Shown in pieces: positions 23,501 to 35,427 of a DNA stretch of 64,000 nucleotides. Source of the stretch: Okapia johnstoni (taxonomy: Eukaryota > Chordata > Mammalia > Artiodactyla > Giraffidae); the NCBI GenBank assembly GCA_024291935.2, contig CM044322.1:66765405-66829404 (forward strand), read 5' to 3'. The first letter of the stretch is position 1. The number at the start of each line of letters is the position of its first letter. Under the pieces are notes generated by a model that saw nothing but the letters and a program-made list of their open reading frames with translations, was not told the origin of the DNA and did not search any database. The translations under genes and the position numbers were made by a program.

Positions 23501-25489
23501 TTTTTGAAAGCATTAAGCTATTTAATATCTTCTGAGAAAAATATTGATTAACTAAATTTCCCTTTTTAAGCAAATAAAAATCTCCAGTCATTATAGTGTA
23601 TGTACGCTATAATTTTACACGTTATAAAAATTAAATTGAAATAATTTTGACACATGATATAAATATTTACTTAAAAATATATTATTTTAAAAAGATCTCA
23701 AAGATTTAAAGAGCTAGGAGTAAGCATATATGTACCTAAAATTGTTTTTGTCAACTTTTTAAAAGTTTTTAATTTTTTAATCTGTGACTACTTACTCCAA
23801 TGCTGAGAATACCATCAAAAACCATTGGCATCAAAGAGTAGAACTAATTGTAAAAATGGCTTAAGCATTCTATTTAGAAGAGTTATCCTTAATCCCATAC
23901 TTTTAAAATGATAGCTTTTAAATTTGGGAACTTAGTTTTATTTTAATTCAAAATTAAGGACTCTGGGGAATTAAATTATTGATACATCTCTTTAAATGTA
24001 TCAGTACAGTTATTCTATCAAATAGGATGTTAATTCTGGACATGGAAAGTAGTTTAAATTATTATTTGAGAAAATCAAATATATAGACAAAGTTATTGAT
24101 CTGCTAGCTTTACATAGACCCAGTCCAAGAATAATTTCATTCATTAAACTATTTAGAGCAGTTTCTAATGAAACATCTTGATTTCCTGAGTTTTGTCCTT
24201 GAGAGCAGCTGAAACTTACTGGACTGTTAATGCAGGATTACCTGGAGCAGAAGGTATTTTTAAACACATGTTTTCCCAAAGTAGGCAGCTGCTCACTGCA
24301 TGAATTCTTTGAGCACTACTGTGCTCAGCAGTTAAGTTTCTTTACTTGATGTTACCAGGGCAAGGAAGATCACCTCAACACATTGTTTTCCTATTATTTT
24401 TACTATGTTCTCAGTACTATCAAAGGCTGATATTTGACAGTAAAGAAATTATTTAAAAGATACTTGAAATAAACTGAAATTTCTATTTTAGGGGAAATAT
24501 TAAAAGCAAGTCTCAGTTACTTGAGTGAGTACTTTCTAAAATCTAGGACAATCACTCTATATTTTCTGTACAGAGAAATATTTCTGCCTGGAACATTTCC
24601 TTTTCTTTGGTTGCTTTATCACTTAGTTTTTTTTTCTTTTTTCTTTTTCCAGATATTAACTTGTACTTTAGTGCTAAACATAATTAAGTTAAAATGAAGA
24701 TATTTGTATTCATATCACATATTCTGCCTTTGTACTTATGAATGTGTAAATGTATCTGTTAGCTGGTTGCTCAAATAAAATGTTAATAAATGCTAACACA
24801 TTTTTTAGATATGCTAACCCATCACTACATATGATAATTATGCCAGGCTAGAATTATCTATCATTAAAAATGTTTCTATGTATCATGCAAGTATGATTCA
24901 GGATTTGTAGCATTTGAGACCTGTATTGATAGATGTATAAACAGAATGATACTCTTTTGAAGTTCAAGTCAAGGAAGTCCTGTATTAGGTTGAGTTAGAG
25001 AGCACAGAATTGTTGGATAAACAGAGAAAAACAAACTCAAAACTGCCAAAGAATCTTAATAGTTGATGAATTACAATTGTCCCCTTCCCACAGAAAAGTA
25101 AGAAAATGACTAAATGTTTATCTTCCCATCTCCAGCATTGAGTGGTCAAGGGTATAATGTTTTCCTGACAGTCAAACACTGATTAAGTAACATAAGCTAC
25201 CCTTTGGTGCCATTCCAAGAATTTGATAATGTCTTATGAGTGTCAGGTAGCTAGAATCAATTGAAACATCTTATTCTTCATTTATATCTTTTGCAAACTC
25301 TAATCTTAGCATCATTTTCTAGTATTCAAAATGTATTTCACTGACATACAACAGCATTCTTTTCAGTTAGCTGTGACTGCCACACTCTTACATAGCTGTA
25401 TAAAAGTAAATACATTATTTTTAATGGCTAACTTTTATAATGATTTAGTTGAGATTTATTAAGCTGAAGAAAAAAGTTTACTTTAAGTA
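23501..25489. other. No feature recognised
   Basis: Nearly 2 kb of AT-rich DNA. No repeats identified. The patch at about 24,180-24,380 is less AT-rich and could be conserved non-coding DNA, but nothing in the sequence alone proves this. Confidence 0.45.
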
Positions 25490-25942
25490 GTAGATAGAGC
25501 AATCATTTCCAAAGACGTTCATGCCCTAATCCCAGAACCTGTGAATGTCATCCTCATTGGTAAAAAAAAAAGACTTTTTGAAAACTTGTGATAGGAAGAT
25601 TATTCTGAGTTATCCTAAAGGGCCCAGTATAATCATAAGAGTCCTTTAAGAAGTCAGAGGGCCAGAATCAAAGAGCTGTGACAGTGAAATCAGACATTTA
25701 AATGCAGGGCATTGAAGACGGAGGATGAAACCATGGTAAAGGATACTGGCAACTTCTAGACTCTGGAAAGACAAGGAAACAGATTCTCCCCCAGGACCTC
25801 CAGAAAGCAATGCAGTCCTGTGGGCCCTTTTTTACCCAGTAAGACCCATTTTGGACTTCTGAATTCCCAAGCTATTAGATAATAAATTTGTGCTGTTAAA
25901 CCACCAAGTTTTTAGTAATATTTTAAAGTAGTAGTAGGTGAG
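25490..25942 (+). mobile_element. MLT1-type MaLR solo LTR
   Basis: Recognisable blocks in order: 'gttcatgccctaatcccaga', 'agggcccagtataatcataa', 'ggaaacagattctcccccag', 'agacccattttggacttctg', and the polyadenylation region 'agataataaatttgtgctg'. A single LTR without internal sequence. Old. Confidence 0.7.
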
Positions 25943-26044
25943 TAGTAGGATCTTATGCAGAAAGTTTTATGTGGGAAGCAGAAACTTCAAGAAAATTCAC
26001 TGAAAGAATTCCCAGTGACACTGTATAGGATGACTAATTCAGAA

Positions 26045-26395
26045 ATGGACTAAATTGCTAAATTATACCTTCCTTGTCTTTTTCAGCATCTAGAGGTTGC
26101 CCACATTCCTTGGTTTGTGGCCTCCTTGTTCCACCTACAAAAGGACCAGCATGCATCTCCCTGACCATTTTTTAATATGCACATCTAAATCTAGCGAGCA
26201 AGTTTTCAATTTTAAGAAACCATATAATTAGGTTGGGCCCTACTTGGTCATCCAGGATAATCTCCTCATCTCAAGGTCCTTAATTTAATCACACTCATGA
26301 AACTCCTTTTGCCATATAAGGTAACATATTCACAGATTCTAGGGTTAGGACGTGGATATTTCAAGAGTTCCTATTCTGCCTATCACAGTAATCTA
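26045..26395 (-). mobile_element. MLT1-type MaLR LTR, inverted relative to its neighbour
   Basis: The plus text ('tagaggttgcccacattcct', 'tcatccaggataatctcctc', 'cacagattctagggttagga') is the reverse complement of the same LTR group as 25,490-25,942. Partial: the polyadenylation end is missing. Confidence 0.65.
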
Positions 26396-27454
26396 CAACA
26401 TTTAATTTTTTGCTTCATTAGTGATGAGAAAATTAAGAGGTAAAGGAAACAAATTTGACTGCTGACAAAATGATTTTTATTGGTAGGATATTAGCAATTC
26501 ATACATAGATAACTGCAAATTTCTAGGCTCTTTTAGAAAACCTAAACCAACCACCAAAATAAGAAGAAAACAAAGACTTAAAAGAAATATGTAGACAGAG
26601 AAGGGCTTTAGCTAACTCTAAAAACAATATGAAACAATTCAGTTATACAATCTACCTGTTCAAAAAAGTTGAAACTCTCTTAAGCAGAATTTACACAAGT
26701 ACAATTTTCAGAACATGGAATATGGTAATTTAACAAATTTCTGAGCTGGCCAGATGAGAACAGAGGCACTGATAAATTAGAACATGTCAGGAAGAGAGTC
26801 ATTAGAATGAGAAGTAAAATGAAATTATGTTGGATGAGGAGAAATTGAGACAATTACAAGTGGTAATCCAGGATTAATACATATACAGTGGTTGTCATTA
26901 CACATCAGAAATGCTACAAAAGAAACTACTGTTTAATGAGAAGTTTTTCTCTTAGCACTTCAATTTTCTCATTTGATTGTTGTAATTTTACACTTTTCTT
27001 ATATTTGTATAGAAACATCTAAATATTTTTAAATAAAGTAGAGGCTTAGGTAATCAAACTCACAGGCATGACTATGAAAATGAATTTATATGAAATAGTT
27101 ATCTGGACAATAATATTTTATAAGAAACTAACATTTTCAACAAATAATTGAATCACACAGCTTTAAAATTCATTATACTTCTCATTTATCATAAATTGAG
27201 CTATAAAGCTGATGAAGATGTTAACAGGCGTTTATCATATCAACATGTCTATCTCAGTAACTTTAGATTTCTCACAATTACTAGGGTTGGCAGATTAATA
27301 AATAAAAATATAAGACCCTCAGTAAAATTTGAGTTTGAGATAAAGAGTTTTTATTATATCCACATTCTATGCAATATTTGTTTTCCATCTGAAATTCAAA
27401 ATAATTCCTATATTTTTCTGGCGATCCTAACTGACTAGGAAAATACAACCATAA

Positions 27455-27458
<4 letters not shown>
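26396..27458. other. No feature recognised
   Basis: AT-rich. A 96-codon open frame at 27,148-27,438 has no motif support and low-complexity composition, so I do not call it a gene. Confidence 0.45.

Positions 27459-27492
<34 letters not shown>
27459..27492. repeat. (CA)17 microsatellite
   Basis: A pure alternating CA tract of 34 bases. The antisense Cys-Val open frame across it is an artefact. Confidence 0.97.
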
Positions 27493-27497
<5 letters not shown>

Positions 27498-27949
27498 AAT
27501 TACACATAAGAAAGACCATTCCAAATGGTAAGTAAACCATTCAAGATTTACTTCAATGAGAAATAAAAATGTGTGAATCAAGAAAGCTGGATGATTGTTC
27601 ATTTTTTCATTGATCTTTGCTTTCTAAGCATGTTTCAAATTTATTTTTCACTTTTTATCTTCATTCTATACTTGTGAGTCACTTCTGATGTCTTGCTTAT
27701 TATTATCTAATAAAATGAAATATAAGAACTTTGAAATATACAAAAAGAATTTTATCTCCAAGCAAAAGTATATCTGATAAAAAACAAATTAATCTGAAAG
27801 TAGTATCAAAGAAGGCAAAGTTGTAATATTTAGTAAATGCATAAATAAAATATATCCAAGTTTTCTTCACATGAAATTCATCATAATTATCTTATTCATG
27901 TTGCAAGAGTTTGGAATTTGCCTATCATTTTGGATTATTATTAAAACTG
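27493..27949. other. No feature recognised
   Basis: AT-rich sequence, no identifiable repeat or gene. Confidence 0.45.
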
Positions 27950-28140
27950 TTTCAGGTTCGATGCATGATACAGGGTGCTTGGGGCTGGTGCAGCGGGATG
28001 ACCCAGAGGGATGAGGTGGGGAGGGAAGTGGGAAGGGGGTTCTGGAAGGGGAACACATGAACACCCATGGTGGATTCATGTCAATGTATGGCAAAACAAA
28101 TGCAATATTGTTAAGTTAAAAAATAGATAAATAAACTAAT
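27950..28140 (+). mobile_element. Bovine-type L1 3'UTR end
   Basis: The text 'ttcaggttcgatgcatgata' through 'gggaagggggttctggaagg' to 'caaatgcaatattgttaagt' and an A-rich tail is the terminus of the young ruminant L1 family. It contains a G-rich stretch at 28,010-28,045 typical of that 3'UTR. Confidence 0.9.
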
Positions 28141-28334
28141 TTAAAAAAATTGTTTCATTAATCACTGTGTCCAAAGAGGGGAAAGTCCTGGCTTAACATA
28201 GCATAGTAGTCTAGAGTTTAGAGGTATAACACATGATCTCAGTTTAAAACAAAATAATTAAAATATAGATTATGAAGCATTGTTTCTATCTCAGCCTTCA
28301 TGTAGATCTGAAGAGTGTCAAATTACATTGGAAA

Positions 28335-28795
28335 TGGCATTTACAGCAACAAAAATGGATCTTGAGGGTATTATGCTGAGTGAAATAAGTCAGAGGGAGA
28401 AAGACAAATATTGTATGTTTTCACTCGTATGTGGAATCAAAGAAAGCTGAAGTTAAAGAAAGAATGTATAATGGTCACTGTCAGGGACTGGGCTGTGGGA
28501 GAATTCAGGAGATGTTGGTCAAAGGGAGCCAATACCCATCTATAAGGTGAATAAGTTCTGTGGATCTAATGTGCAGCATGGTGGCTATAATTAGCAATAC
28601 TGTATTATGTATGTAAAGGTTGTTAAGAAAAGATCTTAAACATTACCACCATCACAAAAAGGGTAATTACGTGAGGAGACAGCAGTGGTAACCAACTTGA
28701 CTGTGGTGGTCATTTTGGAAGACATATATGTAACAAATTACATTTTATATAGCTTTAAAACTTACATATGTATTATGTCAATGATATCTCAGGCT
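28335..28795 (+). mobile_element. Old L1 (L1MA/L1MB-like) 3' end
   Basis: Blocks in order: 'gtatgttttcactcgtatgt', 'gagatgttggtcaaaggg', 'ctaatgtgcagcatggtggc', 'ttaagaaaagatcttaaaca', and 'tgtcaatgatatctcag' at the end. Primate-rodent-ruminant shared L1M-type 3'UTR. Non-coding. Confidence 0.8.
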
Positions 28796-29084
28796 ATCAC
28801 ACAGAGTAAAATAAGTTAGAAAGAAAAACAATTATTATAAATTAGTGCATATAAACGGAATCTAGAAAATTGTGCAGATGATCTTATTTGCAGGGCAGGA
28901 ATAAAGACGCAGACATAGAGAATGGACATGTGGACATGAAGAGGGGAAGGGGGGCTGGAATGAATTGGGACATTGGGATTGACATATGTACACTACCATG
29001 TGTAAAATAGATAGCTAGTGGGAAGCTGCTGTATAGCATAAGGAGCTCAGCTCAGTGTTCTGTGATGACCTGTGGGGTGGGAGC

Positions 29085-29430
29085 AGTTCAGTTCAGTCGC
29101 TCAGTTGTCCAACTCTTTGCAGCCCCATGGACTGCAGCATGCCAGGCCTCCCTGTCCAAAACCAATGCCCAGAACTTGCTCAAACTCATATCCATCAAGT
29201 CAGTGATGCCATCCAACCATCTCATCCTCTGCCATCCCCTTCTCCTGCATTCAATCTTTCCCAGCATCAGGGTTTTTTCCAATGAGTCAGTTCTTTGCAT
29301 CAGGTGGCCAAAGTATTGGAGCTTCAGCATCAGTCCTTCCAATGAATATTCAGGACTGATTTCCTTTAGGATTGACTGGTTTGATCTTCTTGCTGTCCAA
29401 GGGACTCTCATGAGTCTTTTCCAACACCAT
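29085..29430 (-). mobile_element. BovB/ART2A 3' end inserted in L1
   Basis: Antisense BovB terminus starting 'agttcagttcagtcgctcag' and running to 'gagtcttttccaacacca'. Flanked by near-identical GGGGTGGGA(G/A) at 29,074-29,083 and 29,437-29,446, a plausible target duplication. The 194-codon plus-strand and 145-codon minus-strand open frames are translations of this element and the adjoining SINE. Confidence 0.9.
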
Positions 29431-29466
29431 AGGGGTGGGGTGGGAATGAGTTCCAAGAGGGAGGTG

Positions 29467-29688
29467 GGGCTAGCGGTAAAGGATCTGCCTGCCAATGGGA
29501 GGAGATGCAAGAGATACAGGTTCAATCCCAGGGTCGGGAAGATCCCCTGGAGTTGGAAATGGCAACCCAGTCCAGTATTCTTACCTGATAAATTTCATAG
29601 ACAGAGGAGGCTGGAGAGCTACAGTCCATGGGGCTTCAGAGAGTAGGACACAACTGAGCATGCACACACACACACACACACACAAAAC
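29467..29688 (+). mobile_element. Bov-tA SINE with CA tail
   Basis: Body from 'ggctagcggtaaaggatctg' to 'ggacacaactgagcatg', followed by a (CA)11 tail at 29,663-29,684. It has an extra stretch in the tRNA-core region. Nested in L1. Confidence 0.9.
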
Positions 29689-29765
29689 ATAGCTGATTCA
29701 TTTGTTTTGCAGCAAAAGCTTTCACTACAATGTAAGGCAATTATACACAAATTTTAAAAAATGAA

Positions 29766-31082
29766 TGATAAAAGAAAAGAAAAAAACAATATCTCAATAA
29801 AGCTTTATTTATTTTTTAAATAAACTAACCCTGGAAAATTTCTCTGGTAATATAGAAGAAATTGTCAATACCTTTGACATATGGGAAAAGAGATGCATTT
29901 CAGAAGTGGTAGACTTCAATTTGTAAAAGAAATATTTTATGAGTAGTAGCCAGAGACCCATCATAAAGAAAAGTATCTAGAAGTTTTGATGGTTTGCAGG
30001 ACAGACTCTGAAAACTAGTTAAAAAATTTTGACAAAAGATCTAATGGAGTCTTATGAATGAAACAGCAAGTCAAGCCCAAAGTCATGCTAAATTTGAATG
30101 TAAATATGGTAACTTATCTGCTCTGAGTTGCTTTTTCATGCCTACTAATTCAGATCCCCAAGTTTGCTATAGTTTCCTTAATACACAATACTCCTATTAT
30201 AGTTCATTGCAACGCGACTTGCCTCTTGTTAGCATTTGGTTATTGTTGTCATGCTCTAGATAAAGTTTCCTTTTGACTATCCTTAAAATAAGCCTGACAG
30301 ATAATAGACAATAAGCATTATACAAATTCTTCAGTCTTTTTAAACAAACGGGTTTTAATGACTGGGCCAAAATACAATTTGTACTTGCATTGAGATGAGT
30401 GTAGGAGAGATAAAAATTAAGACCACCCAGAATGAAAGATGACACATTTCAATTAGCAATTTGCAAATTTTAAATGTTACAGTATGTTACTGAATATATA
30501 TGCCATGTAACAATTGCAGTTTTTAAGGAGTTGTTAATTTTAAGAATCATTTTAATAAAATAAGATCATTTAACACCAAAGTGACAATCAATCAACCAGC
30601 AAGCATTCTAGTTGTCTCTATCTGAGTCAGGTAAATTTCAAATTTCTAGAAATCATATTATGAGTGATGTAAAACAAAAATCTAAATTTTAATTTGCATG
30701 AAATTTGAGTGCCATTTAGATTAACAGCTGTGTAAGATTTGAGGTCATTCCCTACTTCAAACCCAACAAATTATTCCGCCAGAATTTCGTGGAAGACATG
30801 AGACTCATGGTCAAAGGCAAGAAACTTAATCCCTCATGGATTAACAGACAGTATGAACTTCACATTAACATTAATTCCTTTTATCTCTCCTGAGTTCCAC
30901 AGGGACATCAAGGATGGGCCCAGATGGATGATAAACACTCAAGATTTGTGTCATGACTGAGTAAGCACAATGTTAAAACTCCTAGTCATATATGGAGGGT
31001 TGCTAGCAAACCTGCCCAACTATCCTAAAATAATATCGTATTGATTTTTCTGCTCAAACTGTTCGTGGGGTTCTCACGTCAA
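29766..31082. other. No feature recognised
   Basis: About 1.3 kb without identifiable repeats. Open frames at 30,054-30,263 and 30,197-30,445 overlap on opposite strands and lack support. Confidence 0.45.
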
Positions 31083-31377
31083 TTCTAAAAGAAATCAGTC
31101 CTGAATATTTATTGGAAGGACTGATGCTAAAGCTGAAGTTCTAATGCTTTGGCCACCTGATGCGAAGCATGACTCTTTAGAAAAGACCCTGGTGCTGGGA
31201 AAGATTGAAGGCAGGAGGAGAAGGTGATGACAGAGGATGAGATGGTTGAATGGCATCACTGACTCAATGGACATGAGTTTGAGCAAGCTCTGGGAGTTGG
31301 TGATGGACAGGGAGGCCTGGCATGCTGCAGTCCATGGGGTCACAAAGAGTTGGACATGAATGAGTGACTGAACTGAA
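31083..31377 (+). mobile_element. BovB 3' end
   Basis: Starts at the 'aaatcagtcctgaatattta' block and ends with the BovB terminus 'gagtgactgaactgaaat'. It covers the C-terminal ORF2 relic (LMLK..FGHLM-like region) and 3' tail. 5'-truncated. Confidence 0.92.
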
Positions 31378-31574
31378 ATGATTCTGCTCAAGAAAGAATT
31401 TTGAAATCTGCCCTCTGGAAAGAGACACTATCTCTAACTTCCTAGCCTGTTTAATATCCTTAAAAGATAGTACAAGGAGAACCTGGTATAAAATGTGCAA
31501 AAGTGTGAGACTCATGGAGAATTGTCTCTCAACAATACGCTCACATCAAAATACTTTGAGGAGAATAAAATTTT

Positions 31575-31862
31575 AATAATAAAATATTTGCAAATGATGT
31601 GACTGATTAGGGTTTAATTTCCGAAATATGTAAGAAGCTCATACAACACTATAACACAAAAAGCAACCCAATCAAAAATAAGCAGAAGACCTAAATAAAC
31701 AAATCTCCAAAGAAGACATAGAGGTGGACAATAGGCACATGAAAAGATGCTCAATATCGCTAATTATTATAGAGATGCAAACCAAAACTGTAATGGAGGT
31801 ATGACTACACTCTTGTCAGAATGGCCATCATTAAAAAGTCTAGACACAGCAGAGAAGAAAAG
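31575..31862 (+). mobile_element. L1 ORF2 C-terminal fragment
   Basis: Follows late ORF2: 'gcaaatgatgtgactgatta', 'tctccaaagaagacatagag', 'aggcacatgaaaagatgctc'. Breaks off in the region before the 'cagccactatgg' block. Confidence 0.75.
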
Positions 31863-32020
31863 GAAATAAAACGAATCCAAATTGGAAAAAAAAAAACAAA
31901 ATTTTTACTGTTTGTAGATGACATGATACTATACATAGAAAATCCTAAAAATCTAGAAAAATTCTACAGCTCAATGAATTTGGTAAAATTGTTGGTATAA
32001 GATTAACACACAGAATGTTG
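31863..32020 (+). mobile_element. L1 ORF2 RT fragment out of order
   Basis: Directly after the C-terminal piece the text returns to an earlier ORF2 position: 'gaatccaaattgg', an A-run, then 'tttgtagatgacatgatact', which encodes the RT active-site box in an F-V-D-D form. Two L1 pieces are therefore joined in the wrong order. Confidence 0.7.
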
Positions 32021-32123
32021 GATTTAATATATCATTATAATAGATAAATATTCACAGTTCCCTTCTTGTCTAATACACAAGTATTAGAAGTACTCTTATT
32101 AAACAAGAGTGAGCTGCACACCA

Positions 32124-32289
32124 CCTGCAAACAAAAAACCAAATCAGTCCCACCACCTGCTTTTGCATATAAACTTTTATTGGAACACAATGAAACACAT
32201 TCATTTACGTTATGGCAGAGAACATGTGTATCTCTCAAAACCCAAACTATTTACTCTCTGGTGTTACCAAAAATGTTCGCTTTCCCCCG
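32124..32289 (-). mobile_element. hAT-type non-autonomous DNA transposon, old
   Basis: Contains 'aacttttattggaacacaat', 'cattcatttacgttatgg' and an end resembling the inverse of a CAGGGGTCGGCAAAC-type terminus. Decayed, non-coding. The precise subfamily is not assigned. A second copy in the other orientation lies at 33,912-34,092. Confidence 0.55.
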
Positions 32290-33117
32290 CATAACACAAT
32301 TGCATTATGTATTATTTGTGAAAAATACAAGAATAATTTCTCTTCACATTATTTTTGTTAACTATGCCAATTGCATTGAGATATAGAGGCTAAAACATAA
32401 ATGAAACTCACCCACTCTCCCCTCTAGTGCTCTCCCCTTCTCAGAGGAACCCATTAATTTTAATCTTTACCCATTTAGACCATTTAATTTTTAATTACTG
32501 AAAGTGTACTTTTCTATTTAAACCACTGAAATTCTATATAAAATATACACATAAAAGTTTAACACTCTGGCTTTAAATGCCATCTAATCAACACACACAC
32601 CCATCTTATCCTTTTTGTCTCTTATACGTTACCATCATTATCAGTTTGAAATGAGTTATTTCAGACTAGTTTAAACACAGTTAAATAATTATTTTTACCT
32701 ATAGAAATACATAATTTTATTGTGCATGCATTTGTGTCAAATAAATCTCTTCGGATACCATTCTTCTGCAACTGTCATTTTTCATTTGTCTTCAGCATTT
32801 ATTGATATTACTAAGTTTATGGATTCACATTTTCTTAACCTTTACATAGATTGCTCGTGCTGGAATTTTAAAAAGTCCTCTACTTTAAAACATTCAGATC
32901 ATTTCTATTTCCTCTGTATGCTACATAAAACTTATTTCCTGCTTGAAGAACTAACTTGCTGTTTTAAATTATGTTACCTTGAATGACTTCAAAGTTGGAC
33001 ACCCTCTCTTTATTGAAAACTGTACCGTTACTCTAAAACTGCATATTCACATACTTTGATATCTTTCCCCACCTTAGTGAATTGTTTATCCCTTTTCTTT
33101 CTTAAAGGTAAAAACAA
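32290..33117. other. No feature recognised
   Basis: AT-rich sequence with a short CA-rich patch near 32,590. The 88-codon open frame at 32,720-32,986 has no recognisable domain. Confidence 0.45.
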
Positions 33118-33880
33118 AATGCAACCCAGATGCACAATAATATTTACAATATGAAGCGATGAGTCAAAAATGCTAAAAATGCAAAGAAATAGGAAAGTAT
33201 TACCCGCAAATCAAGAGAAAAAGTGAATCAAAAGAAAATGAACCCACAAATTACAAAGATAATGGAACTAGCAGACAATGACTTTAAAGAAATTACTATA
33301 AACAAGGTTATGATTATAAAGAAAAAATGAATAGAAAATAAAAGCTATATTAAGATAAATGAAGCTGCTAAAGATGAACATAAAATCTGAAATAAAATAT
33401 TCACTAGTTATGATTAACAACAGGTTACACACCACAGAAAAAGTAAAGTGAATTGAATACATGGCAATAAAACTATAATTAAATAGAGAGAAAAATGCTG
33501 AAATTTTAACTGAATTTTAGTGAGATGCAGAGAAATATTGACTAGTTTAGAATATATATATATAGGGTTCCAAAGGAGAGGAAAAGATTAATAAAATATT
33601 AGAAAATGTAATGACCGAATATATTCAGAATTTACTTAAAAGCATAAATGCTTCAGTGAAGGAGGGTATGGAAGAAAGATAAAAGAAATATATTCAGTCC
33701 ACAGCTAAGAGCAAACTTTAGGATGAAAATAAAATGCATTTCTCCCAAGACTGGTAATAAGACAAGAATATCCATTCCAATATTTCTATTCGTCATTTTA
33801 GTGATCATCATTAAGCCAGTGGAAAAAAGCAATAAAAGCAAATTATATAGATACCAGAATGAAGCAATATACTCTATCTT
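33118..33880 (+). mobile_element. Old L1/HAL1-type fragment (ORF1-like, then ORF2-like)
   Basis: The stretch 'gcaaagaaataggaaagtat' ... 'gatggaactagcagacaatg' has the look of old L1/HAL1 ORF1. After about 33,750 it resembles ORF2 ('taataagacaagaatatcca'). All frames are broken. A (TA) run lies near 33,552-33,563. Confidence 0.6.
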
Positions 33881-33911
33881 ACAACAGGCTATGTATTCAG
33901 AAAATTTTAAC

Positions 33912-34092
33912 ACAGAATTCTGCAGACTTCACAAAATGGCCAGTTACTGAATATCTTAAGCTTGAAGGCCATCAGTCTCTTTGGTAACAACTCAATTCTG
34001 AAATAGTAGTTTGAAAACTGCTGTAAGCAAATGCAAACAGATGGTTGTGACTGTATTTCAGTAAAATTTAGCTTGTAAAAACAGACCAGTGA
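33912..34092 (+). mobile_element. hAT-type non-autonomous DNA transposon, old
   Basis: Same family as 32,124-32,289 but opposite orientation: 'acaaaatggccagttactga', 'ggccatcagtctctttggta', and 'taaaatttagcttgtaaaaa' near the end. Diverged. Confidence 0.55.
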
Positions 34093-34116
34093 TATCAGCA
34101 AAATGGAGGTGTAACA

Positions 34117-34325
34117 TCTTCACCAGGTGGCTCAGTGGTAAAGAATCCACCCGCCAATGCAGGAGACTCAGGAAACATGAGTTCAGTCTCTGGGTTGGGA
34201 AGATCCCCTGGAGTAGGAAAAGGCAACCCAGTCCAGTATTCTTGCCTGGGAAATTCCAAGGACAGAGGAGCCCTGTGGGCAACAGTCCATGCCATCGCCA
34301 AGAGTCAGAAATGACTGAGCACAGT
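34117..34325 (+). mobile_element. Bov-tA SINE
   Basis: Body from 'cttcaccaggtggctcagtg' to 'gagtcagaaatgactgagca'. It carries a roughly 12-base insertion in the tRNA-core region near 34,170. Overlapping open frames on both strands are SINE translations. Confidence 0.92.
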
Positions 34326-35427
34326 ACAATTTGTTGTTTTTGATAGGGAACTTTAGTTCCATTCCTCCCCAGGAACATCAAAATTCATGGAAAACTGCCA
34401 GAATTAACCTTCCTGGGCATCTGGAAGACATTTACAGCAACAAAGTAAATGCTTATTCAGGATAAAGGCCACTGAACAAGAGTAAGATTTTTGTGGCATA
34501 TTAACTAAACCTCACCCTCAACCCTTCTCCACATGGTGGTTATCTTGAAGATATTAGCCTGTGTTCCTGATGTGGATAGATAATTCCTGAGGGAGCAGAA
34601 CAGACCTTGTAACCAGGGAATTGTATTTATGTATTTGCACCCTCCCCCAGGACGGGCACAGAGGGCTTCACTTCGTTTCACCTAATTTCAAACTCTATCA
34701 GGTCACAGATGCTCTGTAGTCCTTCAAAAACAATGAAAGTCAAAAACAAACAAACAAAAAACGCATGCTACTGAAATGGGAGTTGGGCATAGGGGGTGAG
34801 AACCAACAATAAAACAGACAGTAACACACCAAATTATGAGAAGAAAAATCAGGAAATGAATGTTTTGAGGCAATAGGAATTTTTAAAAACAACTGTGTAT
34901 ATGGAGAAATTAGGTCCACATGAATTCTCAGATCAGTAAATACATTCACAAGAGACTGAGAAGACAGCAAGCCTTCAACTTTTACTGGTCTTTACTGTTG
35001 AAACAAACAGGAAATATAAACTGGGCAGAGTGTTAAATGTCCTGGCTCAACCCAAAGGAGTGCCCAGGATTTATATGAAAAGCTTTAGGATTAATATTTA
35101 TTTTCTTATTTTGTTCTTCTCTCCCTTAGACTTTCACTTTTGTTTTCTTCTATCTTCTTTTATTCCTCCTTCCCTTTCTATCTTTCTTGCTCTTTTTTTT
35201 CTCAGTCTTTTTTTCGTCTCATCAATATTCAAAGTGTCCAATTTTTAACAGAAAATTTAAAAGATCGCAAGGACAAAATATTGTCCATATGTAGGAAAAC
35301 AAGATGTTTACAGGAAAGCTGTCCATGAGAAAGTGCCGATGTTCGATTTTCTAAATATATTTTAAATCAACATTCTTAAATATTCTTATAAGTTAAAGTA
35401 AGCCAGTGACAAAGACACACAGAGTGC
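34326..35427. other. Mostly unassigned, with a pyrimidine-rich tract
   Basis: No gene or repeat recognised. 35,108-35,223 is a C/T-rich low-complexity tract (T-runs with CC/CTTC), and 34,743-34,759 is a short CAAA repeat. Confidence 0.5.

Larger units (their letters stand above)
28796..29765 (+). mobile_element. Ruminant L1 3' end carrying two nested insertions
   Basis: L1 text runs 28,796-29,084, resumes briefly at 29,431-29,466, and finishes at 29,689-29,765 ('tagctgattcatttgttttg', 'gtaaggcaattatacaca'). A BovB/ART2A piece and a Bov-tA copy occupy the gaps, which dates the L1 as older than both. Confidence 0.8.

Noticed and set aside
29062..29646. 194-codon plus-strand open frame, one of the longest in the window
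   Set aside because: It is the antisense of a BovB/ART2A 3' end plus a Bov-tA. No gene is implied.
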